From positions 4,357,501-4,421,500 of the forward strand of contig NZ_CP044218.1 in NCBI RefSeq assembly GCF_008727715.1: a stretch of DNA of 64,000 nt, written 5' to 3'. The notes below the pieces were generated by a model. That model saw only the letters and a list, made by a program, of their open reading frames with translations. It was not told the origin of the DNA and ran no database searches. Below are positions 37,658-46,729 of this stretch, piece after piece. How positions within the stretch are numbered: position 1 is the stretch's first letter; the number at the start of each line of letters is the position of its first letter. This DNA is from Mesorhizobium terrae. GTDB taxonomy: Bacteria > Pseudomonadota > Alphaproteobacteria > Rhizobiales > Rhizobiaceae. The translations under genes and the position numbers were made by a program.

Positions 37658-38254
37658 GTGAGATCGATTGGAGCGTATGCGGGCGCGTTGCTGCTCGCGC
37701 TTGGCCTGACAGGGTGCGCGGCGCTGCCGGGCGGCGGCCCGGCGCCGCTCGACACGTTTGACCTGACGACGCCGACAGTGTCGGCCGCCGGCCGCGGCCG
37801 TGGCCAGATCCTGATCACCCAGCCGGCGGCGCTGAAGGCGCTGGACAGCCAGAACATTGTCATCAAGACCGGCGATCGCTCGATCCAGTATCTCAAGGGC
37901 GCGCAATGGGCCGACCGGCTGCCGGTGATCGTGCAGGCGCGTCTCGCGGAGGCTTTCCAGCGCACCGGCCGCTTTGCCGGCGTCGGCAAGCCGGGCGAGG
38001 GGCTGGCGATCGACTATCAGATCATCACCGAAATCCGCGCCTTCGAAGTGCGCGCCGAAAAGGGCGAACAGGCGCATGTCGAACTGTTCGTGCGCATCTT
38101 GAACGACCGCAACGGCGAAGTGCGCGCATCCCGCGCCTTCAGCGCCAGCGCGCCGGTATCCGGCGGCGGCAACAAGGCTTATGTCGCAGCCCTCGACCGT
38201 GCCTTCGGCGAGGCCGCGCAGCAGATCGTGCGCTGGGCGGACACGTCTATCTGA
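37658..38254 (+). CDS. ABC-type transport auxiliary lipoprotein (PqiC/DUF330-like)
   Basis: A 198-residue lipoprotein. Lipobox LTGC lies at residues 17-20, so it is probably anchored in the outer membrane. The ABC_trans_aux pattern is seen in ILITQPAALKALDSQNIVIK and QYLKGAQWADRLPVIVQARL. Such proteins receive lipid from MCE complexes in place of MlaA. Start is GTG at 37658. It lies 73 bp after mlaD and is the last gene of the operon. No MlaC or MlaA gene is nearby. Confidence 0.88.
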   Translation: MRSIGAYAGALLLALGLTGCAALPGGGPAPLDTFDLTTPTVSAAGRGRGQILITQPAALKALDSQNIVIKTGDRSIQYLKGAQWADRLPVIVQARLAEAFQRTGRFAGVGKPGEGLAIDYQIITEIRAFEVRAEKGEQAHVELFVRILNDRNGEVRASRAFSASAPVSGGGNKAYVAALDRAFGEAAQQIVRWADTSI

Positions 38255-38288
38255 TCAGCCCCGGGGTGCCCGGCACACCACGCCGGGT

Positions 38289-38699
38289 TCAGCGCAGTCG
38301 GATCAGGCCGGCGTCCGTCGGCGTAAAACCGCAAGCGTTGAAGTAAAAATCCTTGAGATGTGGGTCGAAATCGACGTGCAGCCATTCGCACGCCGACTGG
38401 CGCGTCTGCTGTGCCGCTTCCCTGACCAGCCTTGTCGCAAGGCCGTGGCGCCGCAATGCGCCAGTCACCATCGTGTCGAGCAGGAATGCGTGGACACCGC
38501 CATCCCAGGCGACGTTGACGAAGCCGGTGAGCAACCCATTGTGGCGCATGCACACCCAACCCAGGCTGTGGCGGTTGACCTGACCCCACCAGTCGTCATC
38601 GAGAAGGCGATGCTCGAAGCATTCGGCGTGCAATGCGTTGAGTTCGGCATTGGTGAAGGCGCCGCGCCATTCCAGCGTCGGTGTTGTGGCTTCGGTCAC
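38289..38699 (-). CDS. GNAT-family N-acetyltransferase
   Basis: A 136-residue acetyltransferase fold. The acetyl-CoA-binding segment is GALRRHGLATRLVREA after strand FLLDTMVTG, and the C-terminus has KDFYFNACGF. Substrate unknown. It lies between the mla operon (convergent) and the giant coiled-coil gene and shares no operon with either. Confidence 0.85.
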   Translation of the reverse strand: MTEATTPTLEWRGAFTNAELNALHAECFEHRLLDDDWWGQVNRHSLGWVCMRHNGLLTGFVNVAWDGGVHAFLLDTMVTGALRRHGLATRLVREAAQQTRQSACEWLHVDFDPHLKDFYFNACGFTPTDAGLIRLR

Positions 38700-38773
38700 G
38701 TCAGCGATTGGAATGCCCTCCGTCGGAAGCGGGCGCGCTCGACCACTCGCGGCGTCCCGGCCGCCCGTAAATG

Positions 38774-38808
38774 AAAAGAGGCGGCGTTGCCGCCGCCTCT
38801 CGGTTTTT
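38774..38808 (-). terminator. Intrinsic terminator of the giant coiled-coil gene
   Basis: AGAGGCGGC (38777-38785) pairs with GCCGCCTCT (38792-38800) around a 6-nt loop. On the minus strand a TTTTCA run follows, 22 bp after the stop codon of the large gene. The plus side also has a T run, so it can act in both directions. Confidence 0.8.
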
Positions 38809-38822
38809 CAGCCAAGGCCTCT

Positions 38823-41800
38823 TTAGCGCAAACGGCCGCTCGCATGGGCCAGCATGGTGTAGACCTTGCCGGTGTCCGAGGTGAGATAGGTCTGCGAGAT
38901 CATGTTGTCGCGGTCGTTGCGCGAAACATCCTTCAGCAACTTCTCGAAGTCGTCGCAATAGCGGTCGACAGCGGCGCGGAACTCGGCCTCCGACTGATAT
39001 TTGCGGCGGATCTCGTCGAAAGTCTGCTGGCCTTTCAGCGTGTAGAGGCGACGGGTGAAGACGTCGCGCTCGCCGCGCCTGTAGCGGTTCCACAGTTCGA
39101 TCGAAGCGTCGTGGTCGATGGCCCGGGCGATGTCGACGGACAGCGAGTTGAGCGATTCCACGACATGCAGCGGCGAGCGCTGCACTGGCGTGGCGCGCGG
39201 CTGCACCGGCGCCGGTCGGGCGCCATCGTCTTCCGAAGCGCCGGTCAACAGGTCGCGCACCCAGCCGCCCTGCTGCGGCGCGCGGGCATCGCCGCGCGGA
39301 CGCAGCGCCGTTTCGCCGGGCTCCAGCGGGCCACGCAGGCCGGTCGAGGCGAGCGGCGGTTGCGGGGCGCGCTGTTCAGGCTGTGCCGGGCGGCGCAGCG
39401 GCGGTTCCGCCGGACGCGGAGCAGGGGTCGGCCGCAGGTTGCGCGGCTCCGAGACGTCGACGGTGCGGCCGGACTTGGCCACGATCTCCGACAGTTCCTT
39501 CAGCGCGCTGATCTGCTCGGAAACGGCGCGGCGGATGGCCGTGGTCGATTCCTTGGCTTCTTCCGGCATCTCGATGACGCCCTTGCGCAGCTCGGCGCGG
39601 GTCAGGTCCAGCTCGCTCTTGATGGAGCCAGCGGTGCGGCGCATCTCGTCGGTCGCGTCGGCGAAACGCTTGGTGGCGGCTTCGACCACTTCCGAGATGG
39701 CGACGCGGATCTTGTCGGCCGATTCCAGCGTCTTGCCTTCGGCATTCTGCAGGGTCTGGCCGACCAGCGTCTCGAATGAGCGCATGACCCGTTCGAGGTC
39801 TTCCGACTTCTTGACCAGGCCGACGGCGAGATCGTCGAGCGAGGACTGGCGCTCCAGCGTGTGCTCGAGATTGCTCTGCGCCGAACCCAGCAGGTCCGAG
39901 GCACTGGCAAGCAGCCGGCTGTGCTCGTCGAAGCGCGTGGCGATGGAGGCCACCTCACGCAGCGTCGACGAAGACAGTTCAGTGAGCCTGGTGGTGTTGG
40001 AATCGACCAGGCGCGCCGACGAGGCGAAGGTTTGCGCTGCCTTCTCCGTGGTCACCGCGAAGCTCTGCGTCGAGCCTGCGAGGCGGGACTCGACTTCGCC
40101 GAGGTTTTCCGAAGCCTTGGCGATTAGCTTGTTGAGCTGGGCGGACGAGGCCGTCATGCGGTCGATGAGGTCGGCGACATTGCCGGCCAGCGACGAGCGG
40201 GCGCCGTCGACAGCGGCAAGCGTTTCGGCTGTGCGGCTGGCAATGGCATCGGCCAGCGTCGCGTTCTCGCGATGCAGTGCGGCGGTGGCACGTTCGGTTG
40301 CCTCCTCCATGCTGCGCTGCAGTTCGACACCGCCCTGCGAGAACTTGTCGACCAGCGGGCGTGCCGTCTCGTCCAGGATCTTGGAGAGTTCGGCCGAACG
40401 GCTCGCCAGCATGGCGTTGAGTTCGCGGGTGTTGGCGCCGATGGTCTTGGCCGCTTCGTTGGTGCTCTGGCCGATATGCTGGCCGACGGCGGCGAAGGTT
40501 TCGGCGATGACGTTGGCGCGCGAAGCGAGCTGACCCTCGGCCTGCGTGATCTGCTGGTCGAGCTTCTGGCCCATCGCGTCGGCCGAGTTTGCGAAGCGGC
40601 TTTCGGCGCTGGCGATATGGCCTTCGACGCGAGCGGCCGCGGCGGCGGCACTTGAGGCCAGCCGCTGGTCGGCGCTGTTCAGCGCGCGCTCGATCTCGCC
40701 GGCATGGCCGGCCAGTTCCTCGCCGGTCATGCGGGCGCGGTCGGCAACGCGCCGTTCCGTCTCCGCGAAGGCGCCGACGATCTGGTCGGCGTGGCCGCCG
40801 ATCGAGGACGAGGTCTCGGCGATCCGGCTCACCATGCGGCTGTCGGCGTCGTCAAAGATGCGGCCGATCTCGGAAGCACGGGCCGACAGGGCGTCGGAAC
40901 CATGCGCGATGCGCGCGGTAAGCTGCTCCTCGAGGGTTTCGAAGATGCGGCTGAGGTCCGAGGCACGGGTCGCCAGCGCATCGGCGGATTCGGCGATGCG
41001 GACGCCCATGCGCTCATCGGCGGTCTCGAAGTTGCGCAGGATGTCGCCGGCGCGGGCGGCAAGTGTCTGCGCCGTCTCGACGGCACGCGCCACCAGCCGC
41101 TGGTCGGCGGTCTCGAAGGTCTGAGCAATGTCTTCCGCGCGCGCCATCAGCGCGGCCGAGGTCTGCTCGGCACGCTCTGCGATCTTGCGATCGGCGTCGG
41201 TGAAGGCAATGCCTGCTTGCTCATGCAGCGAGTTGGTGACTTCCAGCACCTTCTCGCGCAACTGGCCGGCAACGAACAGCGCGCTCTTTTCCAGCGCGCC
41301 GCGGATGTTGTCGACACCAACGTTGAGCGCGCGCTCCATGGTGGTGGAACGCTCCTCGATGACGCCGGTCTGGCGGGCGAACGCCTGCTCGACCTTCTCG
41401 ATGTCGGCGGCGATGGCATCCGAAATGCTCGACGACGAGGTCGCGATCTGGTCGATGTGGCCGGCCAGCGCGCGGTCGATGTCGCGGCGGGCATCGACCA
41501 GCTTGGCGAGGTCGCTCTCCAGTGCCTGGGTGAGGGCCGAACGGTCGGCGGCCAGCCGGTCGCTGTGACCGGCGATCAGGCCATGCACGGAATGCATGTT
41601 GCCTTCCAGTGCCTGCGCGAAGTCGTTGCGGTTGTCGGTCAGGCGCTGTGCGTGGCCCGCCATGGCGCCATCGATGCTGGCCAGATCGCTCTCCAGGGCA
41701 CGCGTCAACAGATCGCGGCCCTCGGCCAGCTTGCCGACATGGTCGGCGATGACGGCATCGATGCCACCGCGGCTGTCGTTGATCTTGGCAAGGTCGGCAT

Positions 41801-44800
41801 CCAGCGCGCGGCGCAGGATGTCGCGGCCCTCGGCCAGCTTCTCGACCTGACCGGCGACCAGCCCGTCGATGGAGGCGCGGCTTTCGGCCAGCTTGGTGAG
41901 ATCGTCCTCCAATGCGCGGGTGAGCAGCGAGCGGTCGGCGGCGAGGCGTTCGCTGTGGCCGCTGACGATCGCGTTGACCCGCTGCAGTTCGTTGTCCAGC
42001 GCCTGCTGGAACTCGGCGCGGGCCTCGACCAACTGCTGCGACTGGCCGGCCATGACGCCGCCAATGGAGGAGAGGTCGGCTTCCAGCGCGCGCTTGAGCA
42101 CGTCGCGGCCTTCGGACAGCTTCTCCACCTGGGCGGCCACCAGGCCGTCGATGGAAGCGCGGCTTTCGGCCAGCTTGGCGAGATCGTCTTCCAATGCCCT
42201 GGCGAGCAGGGAACGGTCGGCGACCAGGCGTTCGCTGTGCCCGGCAACGAGATTGTTGACGTTGAGCAGGTCGGCGTCCAGCGCCTGCGAGAATTGGGCG
42301 CGGTTGTCGACCAGACGCTGCGAATGGTCGGCCATGACGCCGGTGATGGTGTTGAGATCGGCTTCGAGGGCACGCTTGAGGATATCGCGGCCTTCCGACA
42401 GCTTCTCGACCTGACCGGCGACAAGGCCGTCGATGGACGAGCGGCTCTCGGCCAGCTTATTGAGGTCGTCCTCCAGCGCGCGGGTCAGCATGCTGCGGCC
42501 TTCGGCCAGTCGCCCGACATGGCCGGCGATCGCCTCGTCGATGCCCGAACGGGTATCGCCGATCTTGGCGAGGTCGGCTTCGAGCGCGCGCTTGAGGATG
42601 TCGCGGCCTTCGGCCAGCTTCTCCACCTGGCCGGCGACGAGGCCGTCGATGGACGAACGGCTCTCTGCCAGCTTGTTGAGGTCGTCTTCCAGCGCCCTGG
42701 CGAGCAGGGAACGGTCGGCGGCAAGGCGTTCGCCGTGGCCGGCGACCAGGTTGTTGACGTTGAGCAAGTCGGCATCCAGCGCGTTCGAGAACTGGGTCCG
42801 GTTGTCGACCAGCTTCTGCGAATGGTCGGCCATGACGCCGCTGATCGTGTTGAGATCGGCCTCAAGGGCGCGCTTGAGGATATCACGGCCTTCCGACAGC
42901 TTCTCGACCTGGCCGGCGACGAGGCCGTCGATGGACGAGCGGCTGTCGGCCAGCTTGGCAAGGTCGTCTTCCAAGGCACGGGCCAGTTGCGAACGATCGG
43001 CCGCCAGCTGCTCGGCGTGACCGCGCACGAGGGCGCTGACGCTCTGCAGGTCGGCTTCCAGCGCGCGGGCAAAGTCGGCGCGGTCGCCGGTCAGCTTGTT
43101 CGACTGATCGGAGATGACGGTGCTTATCGTGTTGAGGTCGGCTTCCAGGGCGCGCTTCAGGATATCGCGGCCCTCGGCCAGCTTCTCGACCTGGCCGGCG
43201 ACGAGACCGTCGATGGAGGCGCGGCTGTCGGCCAGCTTGGCAAGATCGGATTCCAGCGTCTGCGACAGCAGGCTGCGCTCATTGGCGAGCTGACCGGCAT
43301 GATCGCCGACGAGGCGGCGGATGCTGGACAGGTCGGCGTCGAGGGCACGGCCGAGCTGGTCGCGGTCGTCGGCGAGCTGCACCGAATGGTTTTCCATCAG
43401 GGCCTTGATGCTGTCGACGTCGGCTTCGAGCGCACGGGCCAGAACGGCGCGGCCCTCGGCGATCTTGGCAACCTGGCCGGCGACCAAATTATCAATATCC
43501 GAACGGCTTTCGCTCAGTTTGTTCATGTCGGCTTCGAGCGCGCGGGCCAGGATGCCGCGACCCTCGGCCAGCTTGCCGACATGGCCAGAGACCATTTCGT
43601 CAATGATCGTACGGGCTTGCACGAGTTTGTCGGCGTCCTCATTCAAGGCGAGTGTCAGCCTTGCACGGCCTTCTTCGAGGCGTTCCAGATGGCTGCCGAG
43701 CGAAGCGTCGATGGCCGCGCGGGACTCGTTGACCTTGCGCAGGTCTTCTTCCAGCGCGCGGCTGATGAGGTTGCGGCCTTCGGCCAGCATGTGCACCTGC
43801 GAGGTGACCGCGTCGTCGATGGCGGAACGGCCCTCGGAGAACTTCTCCAGATCGGCCTGCATGGCCAGCGCCATGCGCTCGCGGCTTTCCTCCAGCTTGC
43901 GGCTGTGGTTCTCGACGGCGTCCTCGATGCCGGCGCGGGCGTCGGTCAGGCGGGCAATGTCGGCGTCGAAGGAACGCGACACGGTGTGGCGCGCCGCTTC
44001 CATGCGGCCGGCAAAGTCGCCGGCGCGGGCTTCCAGCATGGTCGAGGTGGAGGAGACGATGTCGGCCATGTCGGCGCCAATCTGCGCCTTGCCCTGGTCG
44101 ATGATGGCGGCCAGCGTGTCCTTGCCGTCGTTGAAGGCGTTGGCGATGTCGCGGGCGCGGTCGACCAGCGTTTCGTTGATCTGGCGGGCGCGGGCCTCCA
44201 GCGCGGCGTTGAGCTTCTGCGTGCCGGTGTCGAGCGCCTCGGCGCGGGTCTGGAACTCACTGATCAGTGCCTGACCGCGTTCGGCAAGAGTGCGTTCGAT
44301 GCCGGTGAGGCTTGCCTCGAATTCCGAGCTCAGCGTGCGCGCGGCACCGCCGAGCAGCGAAACCATGCCCTGGGTGCGGTCGTCGAGCAGTTCGGTCAGC
44401 GAGCGGGTGAGGCCGTCGGTGCTGTCGGTCAGCTTGGCGATGCGGGTGTCGAGCAGGCTGGCGAAGGCTTCGCCGGACGTGGAGAGACGGTCGGTGATCG
44501 TATCCAGACGGCCCTCGACGGAATCGAAGATCGACATCGAGCTTTCGTTGATGCGGTCGATCAGCTGGTCGCCCGACGAGGTGATCGTCATCGACAGCTT
44601 GGACGAGGCGCCAAGGATGTTCTCGCGAATGATATCGCTTGCCGAATTGATTTCGTCGCGCAGCGTCTCATGGGCGCCGGAGATCGAGGCGCGCACGCGC
44701 TCGGCGTGGCCGATGACGGCCTCGCGCTCGCTGCCGAGGCCGTCGACGAGCGAACGGATACGGCTCTCATTGTCGGAGTAGGAGCGTTCGAGCTGGCTGA

Positions 44801-45563
44801 CCTCGCTGTGGACGAGCGTTTCGAGCTCGACGGCACGCGCCAGCGTGCGCTCGATGCCTTCGCCCATCGCGGCAACCTCGCGGCGCACCGCCTGGCCGAT
44901 CATCATCACGCGGTCCTGCGCGATATTCTCCGGCTCGGTGAGGCGGAAGGCAACTTCGGTCATCGATTGGGCGGCGATGCGCATGTCCTGCGCGCGGCGG
45001 ATCATCGCCGCGAAGGCCCAGAACAGGATGACCGGCACGATGGCGGCGACCGCAATACCCATCAGCTCGGGGCGCTGCAGGATCTGCGCGATCGAGCGGA
45101 TGTTCCAGATATCGGAGCCGAACAGCAGATTGGCGAGCGCTGCGGCACCCGCGATCCAGGCGATCGAAACGAAAGCCACCACCCAATAGATGGTGTTGGA
45201 GGCACGGCGGTTCAGGCCGTGCAGCAGGGAGCGATAATCTTTCTGGCGATCGTCATTGGCGGGCGAAAAACCAGCGGGCTGGCCGTTGCCGCGCGGCTCG
45301 ATGGGGCGAAGCTCGGCCGGCTTCGGTTCGGTCGCGGCGGCCCTGGGTGCCGGATTGGCGGCTGCGGGAGGGGTAGCCCGTTCCGCGCGCCCGGCGCGTG
45401 CCAGCTCGTCGGCGGCCTGCGAAATCTGGGCTTCCAGATCCTCCATCGAGGCGGCGATATCGAGATCTCCCGGCCCTCCGGAAAGGTCGAGATCGAGAGC
45501 CTTTTCGAGCTCCTTGGCAACCTCGGAATCGAGATTCTTCGTGGTGGTGGTTTTCTTCGCCAT
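38823..45563 (-). CDS. Giant membrane-anchored coiled-coil protein, growth pole ring (GPR) homologue
   Basis: A 2,246-residue protein. Residues 1-120 are acidic then Pro/Ala-rich and cytoplasmic. Two membrane helices lie at about 125-148 and 167-188. Most of the rest, to about 2,050, is alpha-helical coiled coil of the apolipoprotein A1/A4/E-like kind, with a highly repetitive section. The last 200 residues include a Pro/Arg-rich linker and a conserved globular end (RRLYTLKGQQTFDEIRRKYQ, EKLLKDVSRND). Agrobacterium GPR (Atu1348) has the same size class, N-terminal anchor and helical repeats, and forms a ring at the growing pole needed for polar growth and rod shape. The same role is inferred. 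Start at 45563 (MAKKTTTTKN) was preferred to 45683. Confidence 0.88.
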   Translation of the reverse strand: MAKKTTTTKNLDSEVAKELEKALDLDLSGGPGDLDIAASMEDLEAQISQAADELARAGRAERATPPAAANPAPRAAATEPKPAELRPIEPRGNGQPAGFSPANDDRQKDYRSLLHGLNRRASNTIYWVVAFVSIAWIAGAAALANLLFGSDIWNIRSIAQILQRPELMGIAVAAIVPVILFWAFAAMIRRAQDMRIAAQSMTEVAFRLTEPENIAQDRVMMIGQAVRREVAAMGEGIERTLARAVELETLVHSEVSQLERSYSDNESRIRSLVDGLGSEREAVIGHAERVRASISGAHETLRDEINSASDIIRENILGASSKLSMTITSSGDQLIDRINESSMSIFDSVEGRLDTITDRLSTSGEAFASLLDTRIAKLTDSTDGLTRSLTELLDDRTQGMVSLLGGAARTLSSEFEASLTGIERTLAERGQALISEFQTRAEALDTGTQKLNAALEARARQINETLVDRARDIANAFNDGKDTLAAIIDQGKAQIGADMADIVSSTSTMLEARAGDFAGRMEAARHTVSRSFDADIARLTDARAGIEDAVENHSRKLEESRERMALAMQADLEKFSEGRSAIDDAVTSQVHMLAEGRNLISRALEEDLRKVNESRAAIDASLGSHLERLEEGRARLTLALNEDADKLVQARTIIDEMVSGHVGKLAEGRGILARALEADMNKLSESRSDIDNLVAGQVAKIAEGRAVLARALEADVDSIKALMENHSVQLADDRDQLGRALDADLSSIRRLVGDHAGQLANERSLLSQTLESDLAKLADSRASIDGLVAGQVEKLAEGRDILKRALEADLNTISTVISDQSNKLTGDRADFARALEADLQSVSALVRGHAEQLAADRSQLARALEDDLAKLADSRSSIDGLVAGQVEKLSEGRDILKRALEADLNTISGVMADHSQKLVDNRTQFSNALDADLLNVNNLVAGHGERLAADRSLLARALEDDLNKLAESRSSIDGLVAGQVEKLAEGRDILKRALEADLAKIGDTRSGIDEAIAGHVGRLAEGRSMLTRALEDDLNKLAESRSSIDGLVAGQVEKLSEGRDILKRALEADLNTITGVMADHSQRLVDNRAQFSQALDADLLNVNNLVAGHSERLVADRSLLARALEDDLAKLAESRASIDGLVAAQVEKLSEGRDVLKRALEADLSSIGGVMAGQSQQLVEARAEFQQALDNELQRVNAIVSGHSERLAADRSLLTRALEDDLTKLAESRASIDGLVAGQVEKLAEGRDILRRALDADLAKINDSRGGIDAVIADHVGKLAEGRDLLTRALESDLASIDGAMAGHAQRLTDNRNDFAQALEGNMHSVHGLIAGHSDRLAADRSALTQALESDLAKLVDARRDIDRALAGHIDQIATSSSSISDAIAADIEKVEQAFARQTGVIEERSTTMERALNVGVDNIRGALEKSALFVAGQLREKVLEVTNSLHEQAGIAFTDADRKIAERAEQTSAALMARAEDIAQTFETADQRLVARAVETAQTLAARAGDILRNFETADERMGVRIAESADALATRASDLSRIFETLEEQLTARIAHGSDALSARASEIGRIFDDADSRMVSRIAETSSSIGGHADQIVGAFAETERRVADRARMTGEELAGHAGEIERALNSADQRLASSAAAAAARVEGHIASAESRFANSADAMGQKLDQQITQAEGQLASRANVIAETFAAVGQHIGQSTNEAAKTIGANTRELNAMLASRSAELSKILDETARPLVDKFSQGGVELQRSMEEATERATAALHRENATLADAIASRTAETLAAVDGARSSLAGNVADLIDRMTASSAQLNKLIAKASENLGEVESRLAGSTQSFAVTTEKAAQTFASSARLVDSNTTRLTELSSSTLREVASIATRFDEHSRLLASASDLLGSAQSNLEHTLERQSSLDDLAVGLVKKSEDLERVMRSFETLVGQTLQNAEGKTLESADKIRVAISEVVEAATKRFADATDEMRRTAGSIKSELDLTRAELRKGVIEMPEEAKESTTAIRRAVSEQISALKELSEIVAKSGRTVDVSEPRNLRPTPAPRPAEPPLRRPAQPEQRAPQPPLASTGLRGPLEPGETALRPRGDARAPQQGGWVRDLLTGASEDDGARPAPVQPRATPVQRSPLHVVESLNSLSVDIARAIDHDASIELWNRYRRGERDVFTRRLYTLKGQQTFDEIRRKYQSEAEFRAAVDRYCDDFEKLLKDVSRNDRDNMISQTYLTSDTGKVYTMLAHASGRLR
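41727..43677 (-). repeat. Internal 108/87-bp tandem repeat lattice of the giant coiled-coil gene
   Basis: Six near-identical copies of the segment encoding SIDGLVAGQVEKL recur with anchors at 41835, 42117, 42399, 42615, 42897 and 43179. Spacings are 282, 282, 216, 282 and 282 bp. The building blocks are 36- and 29-residue units (108 and 87 bp), arranged 36-29-29 to give 94 residues, or 36-36 to give 72. The two unit lengths differ by exactly one heptad. Flanking, more diverged units continue on both sides. Confidence 0.85.
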
Positions 45564-45845
45564 GCCTACGCTACCCTGTACTAGCTGCTGCGGAAGCTGT
45601 TGTTGTCGTCTTTTATCGCCCCGCGCCTGAGGCCTGATTATGGACCCTCGTATCGTAATGACACAGGGGGGTAAAGAAAACATGCATTCGGCGGCATACG
45701 TAAAACTTTAAATATAAGGTTAACGCAAGCGTGACCGGAGCGCGCGCCGCCAAACTTTTTTCACAAGGCCTTGTTAACCGCGCATCCATCGGAATTCGTT
45801 AGTGTGCAGGGCCCGGAACGGCTGCTGCAATGGAGTTTGAGTGCG

Positions 45846-46214
45846 ATGCGTAGCGTAAACAGCGTGGCCTTTTCGATGCCGGGCGGCGATGCCTCCGGCC
45901 CGGCGCGCAGCCGTCCGGTCGATCTGGAGCACCTCTCCAGGCAGACGATGGACGACCGCGATCTCGAGCGCGAGGTGCTGGCGCTGTTCGTGCAACAAGC
46001 GCTTTCGGTGCGTGATGAACTGCCCGCGGCCGACAAGAGCAGGCGTCTCCTTTTGGCACACGGCCTCAAGGGTTCGGCGCGTGGGGTGGGCGCCTTCACG
46101 ATCGCCGACTGGGCCAGCGAATTCGAACGCCGTCCCGAAGACGAGCGCCTGGCAGGCCGATTGGCAAAGCTGATCGAGGACGTGCGCGACTTCATTGCAG
46201 CCGTCAATCGCTAG
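45846..46214 (+). CDS. Hpt-domain phosphotransfer protein
   Basis: A 122-residue protein with the histidine phosphotransfer signature AHGLKGSARGVGAF, in which the His is the phosphate acceptor. Helices before and after fit a four-helix bundle. It passes phosphate between hybrid kinases and response regulators. No partner kinase is adjacent; CckA lies about 14 kb away but is known to use ChpT, which has a different fold. Start at 45846 is one choice, and a Met 11 codons later (MPGGDASG) is another. It diverges from the giant coiled-coil gene. Confidence 0.75.
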   Translation: MRSVNSVAFSMPGGDASGPARSRPVDLEHLSRQTMDDRDLEREVLALFVQQALSVRDELPAADKSRRLLLAHGLKGSARGVGAFTIADWASEFERRPEDERLAGRLAKLIEDVRDFIAAVNR

Positions 46215-46316
46215 CGCTGCGGGTGGTCTGATCCGTGGATGGCTGATCGGTTCGGGCTGGCCGAAGCCCGGCTTTTCAAAAAACGTCACCTTGGGGCGGT
46301 TTCGCGCGGCAGTTGA

Positions 46317-46685
<369 letters not shown>

Positions 46686-46729
46686 TCCCCCGGTCCAGCT
46701 TCCGCCCATAACCTTCTGCTTTCGGGCCG

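Noticed and set aside
38262..38285. GC-rich inverted repeat after the auxiliary lipoprotein gene, considered as a terminator
   Set aside because: CCCGGC/GCCGGG can pair, but no T run follows on either strand.
41727..43677. Regularly spaced direct repeats, considered as a CRISPR-like array
   Set aside because: The repeats are in frame, encode heptad coiled coil, have no unique spacers of constant size, and no cas genes are near.
40704..45584. A 1,626-codon open frame on the plus strand
   Set aside because: It is the antisense shadow of the giant coiled-coil gene; high GC and repeats keep it free of stop codons, and its translation is His/Arg/Asp/Gly-rich with no fold-like pattern.
45708..45723. 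TTAA-N8-TTAA, considered as a CtrA-binding site upstream of the Hpt and giant coiled-coil genes
   Set aside because: The CtrA consensus requires a 7-bp spacer; here it is 8, and AT-rich TTAA pairs arise by chance in such gaps.
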